DNA from: an uncultured Desulfovibrio sp. | Lineage (GTDB): Bacteria; Desulfobacterota; Desulfovibrionia; Desulfovibrionales; Desulfovibrionaceae | Reading direction: 5' to 3' | NCBI RefSeq assembly: GCF_910584445.1 | Contig: NZ_CAJUBO010000026.1 | Location: forward strand, 1-31,655 | DNA: 31,655 bases | In this document: one piece after another, positions 1-6,597 of the stretch | Layout: each line of letters starts with the position of its first letter | How positions within the stretch are numbered: the stretch's first letter is position 1 | Translations under genes and position numbers: made by a program | Notes under the pieces: model-generated | What the model was told of the DNA's origin: nothing | The model's database searches: none | Seen by the model: only the letters and a program-made list of their open reading frames with translations

Positions 1-222
1 GCGCCGTGCCCGTTCGAGCGTAGCGAGGTACGGGCATCGTCCGCAACGCGTCAGGACAGCGCAAAAGCCACCCGGAGGGCGCGCCGCAGGCGCGTTTGCG
101 TTGCCGAGCGAAGCGCGGCTTACGCAAATGGACAGCAACGCAAGGCTGTTTTTGACGGATGATTGTGGCATTGCACAAGCTGCCACATCCCAAGCCAGCA
201 GTCACATTAATAGGTCCAGACC
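1..222. other. Gene-free left edge packed with short inverted repeats
   Basis: No convincing gene is seen here. One frame stays open from the left edge to about position 160, but it has no start and an Arg/Ala-rich translation typical of GC-rich noncoding DNA. The stretch contains at least five short dyads in a row: 7-13 with 30-36, 80-85 with 89-94 (3-nt loop), 95-100 with 123-128 enclosing 103-106 with 116-119, 132-136 with 145-149 followed by a run of T, and 164-170 with 181-187. This could be the 3' end and terminator of an upstream gene, a structured RNA, or a dispersed intergenic repeat; the sequence alone does not decide. Confidence 0.45.
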
Positions 223-1173
223 CTAGTACGGCGTGCCCGTGGCGAGCATGTGGGCCAGCAGCGCGTCCCTGAGCCAGCGCGCCACGGGTCCGGGGCGCCC
301 CCGGTCCCTGCCGGCGCCCACCGGGACCCCGTCGAAGGAGGTCACGGCCACACACAGCGTGGCGCTGGTAAAGAGCAGCAGCTCCCGCGCGCCGGCGATC
401 TCGTCCCTGTGGATCGGACCCTCCACCACGGGCATGCGCTCCGCCGCGAGCCTGAGCGCGGCCAGCAGGGTCGTCCCGGGCAGGATGCGCCGGATCTCGG
501 GGCTACGCAGGCGGCCCCCGGCGTCCACCATGCCGATATTGGCAATGGCCGCCTCGCCCATGTGGCCGTCCTCCTCAAAGGTGACGGCCACATCCATGCC
601 CTTGCGCCGGGCCTCAACGGCCATGAAGACATTGGGGAGATAGTTGGTGTTCTTGATGCGCGCCAGATATTCCTGCTTGGGCGGGATGGCGCTGGCAAAG
701 GCCGAAAGCCCCTTCCGGTACGTTTCCTCGTCGGGCAGGCGCGAGGCCAGGGCCACGATGTACAGCCCGGCCACCGGGCATTCCGCGGGCGAAATGCCGA
801 AACCGCCCGGTCCGCGGCTCAGGAAGACCCGCAGGTCGCAATGATCGCGGTCGCCCGCGCGGGCCACGTCCAGGATGCGCTCGCGGATCTCCCCCCACGG
901 GCAGGGCGGCGTGAGGCTCAGGGCCGCCGCGCCCTCGCGCATGCGCGCCAGATGGGCATCCAGGGCGAAGACGCGCCGCTCGCGGCAGCAGATGCTTTCA
1001 AAAAGGCCATCGCCCCGGTGGCAGAGGTGATCGTCCAGCGGCACGAAAAGCAGGCGCGCATCCGTGCAGATACGCCCCACGCGATGATCGTAGAAGGCAA
1101 GGATCCTGTCCGCGCCGGGCCTGGGCGCGGACAGCATGGCCTCCAGATAGGCCTGCGGATCAGACGTTTCCAT
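223..1173 (-). CDS. Class IV PLP-dependent aminotransferase (IlvE/PabC/DAAT fold)
   Basis: This is a fold-type IV PLP enzyme of 316 residues. It would act in the cytoplasm, either as a branched-chain or D-amino-acid aminotransferase or as an aminodeoxychorismate lyase. Visible family landmarks are the early GDGLFES segment (about residues 54-60), the RxFLSRG segment, the catalytic lysine in RIKNTNYLPN (Lys174), and a GHMGEAAIANIG segment corresponding to the PLP-phosphate loop normally written EGxxxN. The ATG at 1173 is preferred over a GTG at 1179 because an AGGGAGG ribosome site lies about 5 nt before the ATG. It follows asd with a gap of about 33 nt and is probably cotranscribed with it. 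The sub-family cannot be settled from motifs, so no gene symbol is given. Confidence 0.85.
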   Translation of the reverse strand: METSDPQAYLEAMLSAPRPGADRILAFYDHRVGRICTDARLLFVPLDDHLCHRGDGLFESICCRERRVFALDAHLARMREGAAALSLTPPCPWGEIRERILDVARAGDRDHCDLRVFLSRGPGGFGISPAECPVAGLYIVALASRLPDEETYRKGLSAFASAIPPKQEYLARIKNTNYLPNVFMAVEARRKGMDVAVTFEEDGHMGEAAIANIGMVDAGGRLRSPEIRRILPGTTLLAALRLAAERMPVVEGPIHRDEIAGARELLLFTSATLCVAVTSFDGVPVGAGRDRGRPGPVARWLRDALLAHMLATGTPY

Positions 1174-1206
1174 CCCCACCCTCCCTGCGGCCGGGCCAGG
1201 CGCCGC

Positions 1207-2253
1207 TCAGGCGGTGAACACGGTCCTGTCGGGCACGCGCACGAGGCCGCGGCGCACAAGTTCCTCGGCGATCTGCACGGCATTGAGCGCCGCGCCCTTA
1301 CGCACGTTGTCGGCCACGATCCACATGTTCAGCCCGTTGTCCACGGTCTCGTCCTCGCGGATGCGGCCCACGAAGACGGGGTCCTCCCCGATGCAGTCGG
1401 CGGGCATGGGATAGAGCAGCTCGCGCGGATTGTCGAACACGCGCACGCCCGGCGCCTGCGAAAGCAGGATGCGCGCCTCCTTGGGCGTCATCTTCTTGGC
1501 CGTTTCCACATTGACGGCCTCGGCGTGACAGAAAAAGACCGGCACGCGCACGCAGGTGGCTGTGACCTTCACCGAGGGATCGTCGAGGATCTTGACGGTC
1601 TCGTTGACCATCTTCATCTCTTCCTTGGTATAGTCGTTTTCAAGGAAGACGTCGATGTGCGGCAGGGCATTGAACGCGATGCGGTACGGATAGACCTTGT
1701 TTTCCGGATCGCGCCCGTTGAACAGGTCGCGCACCTGGCGCTCCAGCTCCTCAATGCCCTTCTGCCCCGTGCCGGACACCGCCTGATAGGTGGAGACCAC
1801 CACGCGCCTGATGCCCGCCGCGTCATGGATGGGCTTGAGCGCCACCACCATCTGGATGGTGGAGCAGTTGGGATTGGCGATGATGCCCGCATGCGCGTCC
1901 AGCGCGTCGGGATTCACTTCCGGCACCACGAGGGGGCAGCGCGGGTCCATGCGCCAGGCGGAGGAGTTGTCCACCACCACGCACCCGGCTGCCGCGGCCA
2001 GCGGCGCGAACTTCTCCGAGGTGGACCCCCCGGCCGAGAACAGGGCGAGGTCGATGCCCGCGAAGGAATCTTCCTTCAATTCTTCCACCACAAGCTCATC
2101 GTCACCAAAGGGCACGCGGCTCCCGGCGGAGCGGGCCGACGCGAACGCGCGCACGCGGGCCGCCGGAAAGGCCCGGTCATGGAGGGTCTTGAGCATTTCA
2201 CGGCCCACGGCGCCGGTGGCGCCGACAACGGCGACGGTCAGATTCTCGCTCAT
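1207..2253 (-). CDS. asd: Aspartate-semialdehyde dehydrogenase
   Basis: Asd performs the NADPH-dependent reduction of aspartyl-4-phosphate to aspartate semialdehyde, the branch point toward lysine/diaminopimelate, threonine and methionine. The 348-residue product has the N-terminal Rossmann motif VAVVGATGAVGREM (about residues 7-20), the SSAWRMD segment, the catalytic cysteine in NPNCST (Cys130), and STYQAVSGTGQKG. Length and motif spacing match the bacterial family. The frame is open upstream to 2499, but that extension is repetitive low-complexity sequence. The ATG at 2253 has an AAAGGAGA ribosome site and gives the normal N-terminus. A sigma-70-like promoter is visible about 110 nt upstream. 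Confidence 0.95.
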   Translation of the reverse strand: MSENLTVAVVGATGAVGREMLKTLHDRAFPAARVRAFASARSAGSRVPFGDDELVVEELKEDSFAGIDLALFSAGGSTSEKFAPLAAAAGCVVVDNSSAWRMDPRCPLVVPEVNPDALDAHAGIIANPNCSTIQMVVALKPIHDAAGIRRVVVSTYQAVSGTGQKGIEELERQVRDLFNGRDPENKVYPYRIAFNALPHIDVFLENDYTKEEMKMVNETVKILDDPSVKVTATCVRVPVFFCHAEAVNVETAKKMTPKEARILLSQAPGVRVFDNPRELLYPMPADCIGEDPVFVGRIREDETVDNGLNMWIVADNVRKGAALNAVQIAEELVRRGLVRVPDRTVFTA

Positions 2254-2368
2254 GGCGGTTTCGTTCTCCTTTGTGCTTCGCGCCGAACGGCCCGGCGTGC
2301 GGGCCACGGCTGGTCTGGCCGTCCACGGGGCACCCGGCGGCCCCTGCCGCCCCCCGCGGAACCGTTGG

Positions 2369-2397
2369 ACTATAGCCCCCGCCAGAGCAAAAGTGAA
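2369..2397 (-). promoter_or_regulatory. Sigma-70-type promoter for asd
   Basis: On the minus strand a -35 box TTCACT (2397-2392) is followed after exactly 17 nt by a -10 box TATAGT (2374-2369), one mismatch from TATAAT. Transcription would begin near 2362, leaving a leader of roughly 110 nt before the asd start codon. It lies in a locally AT-richer patch of an otherwise very GC-rich intergenic region. Confidence 0.5.
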
Positions 2398-2424
2398 GCG
2401 GATGGCGGCAGGAACATGCGCCCC

Positions 2425-2479
2425 GGGTCCGGCCAGAGTCCGGGCCAGGGTCCGGGCCAGGGTCCGGGCCAGGGTCCGG
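2425..2479. repeat. 12-bp tandem repeat (GGGTCCGGGCCA), about 4.5 copies
   Basis: Copies lie at 2425-2435 (11 bp, one G missing), 2436-2447 (one substitution), 2448-2459, 2460-2471 and a partial copy at 2472-2479. The unit contains the inner palindrome TCCGGGCC/GGCCCGGA in part, so the array can fold in several registers. It sits just upstream of the -35 region of the epimerase promoter and about 30 bp beyond the asd promoter. Confidence 0.9.
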
Positions 2480-2482
2480 CGC

Positions 2483-2511
2483 TTGCCCCCGGGCGGCATC
2501 TGGCATACTCT
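2483..2511 (+). promoter_or_regulatory. Possible promoter for the epimerase-U32-methyltransferase-helicase operon
   Basis: TTGCCC (2483-2488), a 17-nt spacer and TACTCT (2506-2511) give a modest sigma-70 match, with a transcription start near 2518 and a leader of about 38 nt. The -10 box is weak, so this is tentative. The ribosome site AGGGGAGA lies just before the ATG at 2556. Confidence 0.35.
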
Positions 2512-2555
2512 GCCGGCAGCGGAACGCAGCCGCGCCGCCGCCCAGGGGAGACCGC

Positions 2556-3572
2556 ATGCATATTCTCGTTACCGGCGCCGCCGGATTCATCGGCTACCAT
2601 CTTGCAAGGCGCCTCCTTGCCGATGGACATACCGTGGTGGGCCTTGACAACTGCAACGCCTATTATGATGTCCGCCTGAAAGAGGCGCGCCTCGCGCAGC
2701 TCGCGGGCCTGCCCGAACACGACGCCTTCCGCTTCGTCCGCCTCGACCTGGCCGACGCCGACGGCATGGCGCGGCTCTTCGCCGCCGAGCATTTCAGCCA
2801 TGTGGTCAACCTGGCGGCGCAGGCCGGGGTGCGTCACAGCCTCAAGGACCCCGCGTCGTACATCAGCGCCAACCTCGTCGGCTTCGGCAATGTGCTCGAA
2901 GGCTGCCGCCACAACGGCGTGGAGCATCTGGTCTTCGCCTCGTCCTCCTCGGTCTACGGACTCAACGCCGCCATGCCCTATTCCACGCGGCACAATGTGG
3001 ACCATCCGGTGAGCCTGTACGCGGCCACCAAGAAAAGCAACGAACTCATGGCCCACGCCTACAGCCACCTCTACGGCATCCCGGCCACGGGCCTGCGCTT
3101 CTTCACGGTCTATGGACCCTGGGGCCGGCCGGACATGGCGCTGCATCTCTTCACCACCGCCATCCTGCGCGGCGAACCCATCAAGGTCTTCAACGAGGGC
3201 CGCATGCGCCGCGACTTCACCTATATCGACGATATCGTGGAAGGCATGGCGCGCCTCCTGCCGCGTCCCGCCGCGCCCGACCCGGCCTTCGATCCCGCGG
3301 CGCCAAGCCCGGCCGCGAGTTCCGCCCCCTGGCGCATCTACAATATCGGCAATCACGACACCGTGGAGCTTGGCGCCTTCATCGACACGCTGGAGGCCGC
3401 CCTCGGCAAAAAGGCCGTCCGCGAGCTTTTGCCCATGCAGCCCGGCGATGTGGAATCCACCTGGGCCGACGTGGACGACCTCGCCCGCGTCACGGGCTTT
3501 GCCCCGGCCACGCCGCTCTCCGAGGGCATCGCCCGCTTCGTGGCCTGGTACCGGGAGTATTACGGGGCATGA
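2556..3572 (+). CDS. NAD-dependent sugar epimerase, UDP-glucuronate 4-epimerase type
   Basis: This 338-residue extended short-chain dehydrogenase/reductase most resembles the UDP-glucuronate 4-epimerase/CapI group, which supplies UDP-galacturonate for capsule or lipopolysaccharide. Visible features are the NAD loop GAAGFIG (residues 7-13), the LDN segment with NAYYDVRLK, NLAAQAGVRHS, the SSSSVYG segment (about 129-135), the catalytic YxxxK pair (Tyr155, Lys159), and the RFFTVYGPWGRPDMA substrate loop characteristic of this subgroup. A proline/alanine-rich insert around residues 235-255 is unusual. The last codon overlaps the next gene in an ATGA, so it heads a translationally coupled operon. 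Substrate assignment is by motif resemblance only. Confidence 0.85.
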   Translation: MHILVTGAAGFIGYHLARRLLADGHTVVGLDNCNAYYDVRLKEARLAQLAGLPEHDAFRFVRLDLADADGMARLFAAEHFSHVVNLAAQAGVRHSLKDPASYISANLVGFGNVLEGCRHNGVEHLVFASSSSVYGLNAAMPYSTRHNVDHPVSLYAATKKSNELMAHAYSHLYGIPATGLRFFTVYGPWGRPDMALHLFTTAILRGEPIKVFNEGRMRRDFTYIDDIVEGMARLLPRPAAPDPAFDPAAPSPAASSAPWRIYNIGNHDTVELGAFIDTLEAALGKKAVRELLPMQPGDVESTWADVDDLARVTGFAPATPLSEGIARFVAWYREYYGA

Positions 3573-5707
3573 GCGCAACCACGCCCGAACCGGCGTCCCG
3601 GCCGGAGATCCTCGCGCCCGCGGGGGACACCCCCTCGTTCCTCGCCGCCCTGGCCGCCGGAGCCGACGCGCTCTATGTGGGACTCAAGCATTTTTCCGCA
3701 CGCATGGAGGCGGAAAATTTCGGCACCGGCGAGCTTGCGCGCCTCACCGACCTGGCCCACGAAGCTGGCAGCCGCGTCTATGTAGCCATGAACACCCTGG
3801 TCAAACCCGGGGAGTGCGGCGCCGCCTGGCGGCTCATTGCCCGGCTTGCCGCCCGGGTGCGGCCCGACGGCCTGATCATCCAGGACCCGGGGCTGCTTGA
3901 CCTTGCCCGGCAGGCGGGGTTCGCGGGGGGACTCTTCCTTTCCACGCTCGCCAATGTCACGCACCCGCTGGCCCTGCGGGAAGCCAAAAAACTGGGCGCC
4001 GACCGCGTCATCCTGCCGCGGGAGCTTTCCATCGACGAGATCCGCGCCATGGGCGCGGCCTGCCCGGAGGGACTCGATCTGGAATGCTTTGTCCAGGGCG
4101 CGCTCTGCTACTGCGTGTCCGGCCGCTGCTACTGGTCTAGCTATATGGGCGGCAAGAGCGGCCTGCGCGGGCGCTGCGTCCAGCCCTGCCGGCGCATCTA
4201 CCAGCAGGGCGCCCGCATGGCGCAGAGCGGCAGGGACGGCCGGCGCCAGGGCCGGCGCGGCGCTGCGCCCCCCGATCGTCACGCCGAAGGCCGCGGCGGC
4301 CACGGCAGGTCCGGACGCTTTTTCTCCTGCCGCGATCTGGAGCTTGGCCCGCTGGTCAAGACCCTGCTCGACGTGCCGCATCTGGCCTCGTGGAAGATCG
4401 AGGGCCGCAAGAAAGGCCCGCACTACGTGTACCATACGGTGACGGCATACCGCCTGCTGCGCGACGATCCCGGCGATCCGGCGGCGCGGCGCGCGGCCGC
4501 GGACATCCTCGCCATGGCGCTGGGCAGGCCCGGCGGCAAGGCGCGCTTTCTCCCGCAATCGCCGGAAGAGACGGCCGCCCCGGACAGTCAGACCAGCTCC
4601 GGCCTGCTGGCGGGCAAGATCCGCATCGCGCCCGACGGCGGTTGCGAACTCAAGCCGCATTTTGAACTTCTCCCCGGCGATTACCTGCGCGTGGGCGTGG
4701 AGGATGAACGCTGGCACGCCACCGTGCCCGTCACCCGGCGCGTGCCCAAGGCCGGGACCCTGCGCCTGCGCCTGGCGCGGCACGCCACCCCCAGGGCGGG
4801 CACGCCGGTCTTTCTCATCGACCGCCGCGAGCCGGAACTCCTGCGCCTTCTGGCCGACTGGCGCGGCCGCCTCGACGCCCGGAACGCCCCGTCCGCGCAG
4901 GATACGGTCCCCACGGGCGCCCCCCGCTTCCCCCGGGCCATCAGGCCGCACCCCCGGCCGGACATGCTGCTCACGGCGACCCTTCCGCGCGGGCGCGCCC
5001 GCGAGGACGGCGCGGCATCCGCCCCCGGGCGCGGCGGCCGCGCACCGGGGCGCCGCTCCCTGCCCGCGCTCTGGCTTTCGCCGCGCACGGCGGAACTTTC
5101 GCGCACCATGGTGGCGCGCATCGCCTGGTGGCTCCCCCCCGTGGTCTGGCCCGAAGAGGAAGATGCGCTGGCGCGCATGCTCGGCCGTCTCTGGCGGCAG
5201 GGCGCGCGGCATTTCGTCTGCAACGCGCCGTGGCAGCGCGCCCTCTTCCCCGACAGGCTCCCGGAGGATGCCGACCTGCTGGCCGGACCCTTCTGCAACA
5301 CGGCCAACGCCGCGGCGCTGGGCGTCCTTGCCGGGCAGGGCTTTGCCGGCGCCTTTGCGAGTCCCGAACTGGCCCGCGACGACGCGCTGGCGCTCCCGGC
5401 GCAAAGCCCCCTGCCGCTCGGCGCCGTCCTTTCCGGGTTCTGGCCCGTGGGCCTGAGCCGCTTCAGCCTTGCGGGCATCAGGCCCAACGAGCCGTTTGCC
5501 GGACCCAAGGGCGAGGTCTTCTGGGCGCGGCGCTATGGCGGCACGCTCTGGATCTATCCCGCGTGGCCGCTGGATCTTTCGGAACAGCGGCGCGAACTTG
5601 CGGACGCGGGCTACAGCTTCTTTGTCCGCATGGAGGAAACGCCGCCCGCCTCCCTGCCGGAATTGCGGCGCCAGGGCCTGTTCAACTGGAACGGCGCGCT
5701 CCTGTGA
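3569..5707 (+). CDS. Peptidase U32 family protein (RlhA/TrhP-like)
   Basis: This is a 712-residue U32 family protein. Characterised relatives act in RNA hydroxylation (RlhA on 23S rRNA, TrhP on tRNA uridine 34) or as collagenase-like proteins, and several are thought to bind an iron-sulfur cluster. The N-terminal barrel starts with PEILAPAGD and ADALYVGLKHFSAR. The U32 signature ECFVQGALCYCVSGRCYWS lies at residues 172-190, and further cysteines follow at 203 and 207. Between Cys207 and FFSCRDLE (251-258) there is an Arg/Gly-rich low-complexity insert (about 212-250) that is not normal for the family. The C-terminal part carries a second repeat-like barrel. It starts at an ATGA overlap with the epimerase gene and ends in a GTGA overlap with the next gene. 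Confidence 0.85.
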   Translation: MSATTPEPASRPEILAPAGDTPSFLAALAAGADALYVGLKHFSARMEAENFGTGELARLTDLAHEAGSRVYVAMNTLVKPGECGAAWRLIARLAARVRPDGLIIQDPGLLDLARQAGFAGGLFLSTLANVTHPLALREAKKLGADRVILPRELSIDEIRAMGAACPEGLDLECFVQGALCYCVSGRCYWSSYMGGKSGLRGRCVQPCRRIYQQGARMAQSGRDGRRQGRRGAAPPDRHAEGRGGHGRSGRFFSCRDLELGPLVKTLLDVPHLASWKIEGRKKGPHYVYHTVTAYRLLRDDPGDPAARRAAADILAMALGRPGGKARFLPQSPEETAAPDSQTSSGLLAGKIRIAPDGGCELKPHFELLPGDYLRVGVEDERWHATVPVTRRVPKAGTLRLRLARHATPRAGTPVFLIDRREPELLRLLADWRGRLDARNAPSAQDTVPTGAPRFPRAIRPHPRPDMLLTATLPRGRAREDGAASAPGRGGRAPGRRSLPALWLSPRTAELSRTMVARIAWWLPPVVWPEEEDALARMLGRLWRQGARHFVCNAPWQRALFPDRLPEDADLLAGPFCNTANAAALGVLAGQGFAGAFASPELARDDALALPAQSPLPLGAVLSGFWPVGLSRFSLAGIRPNEPFAGPKGEVFWARRYGGTLWIYPAWPLDLSEQRRELADAGYSFFVRMEETPPASLPELRRQGLFNWNGALL

Positions 5708-6597
5708 CGCCGGGGGCAGAGGGTTCCGTTTCCGGCGCTGTCCCGTTCCCGCGCGGACTCCTCCAGCCGGAAGGCGCCTACCGTTTCGGGCTGGACGCCC
5801 TCCTGCTGGCGGCCTTCGCCGCGCGGACGCTGCGCGAGCGCGCCGCCGGGGGCCGCGCGTCGGGAAAGGCCCGTCCCCGCCGCGTGGCGGAACTTGGCAC
5901 CGGCTGCGGGGCCGCCCTTCTGGGCGTGGCCCTGCGCTGCCCGGACGCCCGCTGCCTTGGCCTGGAACGCGAACCCGCCCTGCTGCGGGCGGCGGCCGCC
6001 AATGCCCAGGCCCTCGGCCTTGCGGACCGCGTCAGCTTCCACATGGCGGACCTGGCCGCGCCGGCGGCATGGCCGGGACGGCTGGGGGAAGAAGGGCCGC
6101 AGGATCTGGTGCTCGCCAACCCTCCCTGGGGCCTGCCCGGCCGGGGGCGACCCTCGCCCTCGCGGCTGCGCGAGGCCGCCCTGCGCGGGACGGAGGCGGA
6201 CGGGAACGGAGGGGACGGCGACGCGCTCCCCGTCTTCTGCGCGGCGGCGGCGCGCCTGCTGCGCCACAGGGGCGCCTTTTGCTGCATCGTGGCCGCCGGG
6301 GCGCTCACGCGCATCTGCGCCGCCCTTGACGGCGCGCGTCTGGGTCTGCGCCGCGTCCTGCCGCTGCGTTCGCGGACGCGCGCGCCCAGTAGCCGTCTCC
6401 TGCTGCTCGCGCAAAAGGGCGCCGCCGCGGACGTGCAGCTGCTCGCGCCCCTCACCCTCCATGGCCGCGCCACGGCGCCAGCCGGAAGCGGGGACAGCCC
6501 CGCCTGGACGCGCGCGGCCCTTGCCTTCTGCCCCTGGCTCGCCCACTCCGGAACCACGCCCGCCGCATGGCGGCCCAGCCCCCGAGGCGCATCATGA
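5704..6597 (+). CDS. SAM-dependent N6-adenine methyltransferase, TrmN6-like
   Basis: The 297-residue product looks like a TrmN6/YfiC-type methyltransferase, the family that methylates adenine 37 of valine tRNA. It has the family's N-terminal segment (RGLLQPEGAYRFGLDALLLAAF), the SAM loop VAELGTGCGAALLGVAL (about residues 62-78), an acidic LGLERE, and the N6-adenine motif NPPW. The GTG at 5704 overlaps the U32 stop codon (GTGA), which makes it the likeliest start: upstream sequence in this frame is only a shadow of the U32 gene. The stop overlaps the next start in an ATGA. The C-terminal 50 residues are low-complexity. Close relatives such as PrmC-like enzymes share the NPPW motif, so the tRNA substrate is inferred. 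Confidence 0.8.
   Translation: MTPGAEGSVSGAVPFPRGLLQPEGAYRFGLDALLLAAFAARTLRERAAGGRASGKARPRRVAELGTGCGAALLGVALRCPDARCLGLEREPALLRAAAANAQALGLADRVSFHMADLAAPAAWPGRLGEEGPQDLVLANPPWGLPGRGRPSPSRLREAALRGTEADGNGGDGDALPVFCAAAARLLRHRGAFCCIVAAGALTRICAALDGARLGLRRVLPLRSRTRAPSSRLLLLAQKGAAADVQLLAPLTLHGRATAPAGSGDSPAWTRAALAFCPWLAHSGTTPAAWRPSPRGAS

Larger units (their letters stand above)
2254..2555. other. Divergent intergenic region between asd and the epimerase gene
   Basis: This 302-bp gene-free stretch separates two divergent genes. It holds a minus-strand promoter for asd (2369-2397), a 12-bp tandem repeat array (2425-2479), and a plausible plus-strand promoter (2483-2511). No small gene with a ribosome site is seen in it. 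Confidence 0.6.

Noticed and set aside
2254..2499. N-terminal extension of asd
   Set aside because: It would add a repetitive LART-type stretch made from the 12-bp tandem repeat. The ATG at 2253 has a ribosome site and the family's normal N-terminus.
2500..2515. TGGCATACTCTGC as a sigma-54 promoter for the epimerase
   Set aside because: The distance between GG and GC is two bases too short.
250..2679. An 809-codon open frame on the plus strand antisense to asd and the aminotransferase
   Set aside because: It has His/Gly/Arg-rich low-complexity translation with no domain, and both minus-strand genes show clear family motifs. It is a GC-rich antisense shadow.
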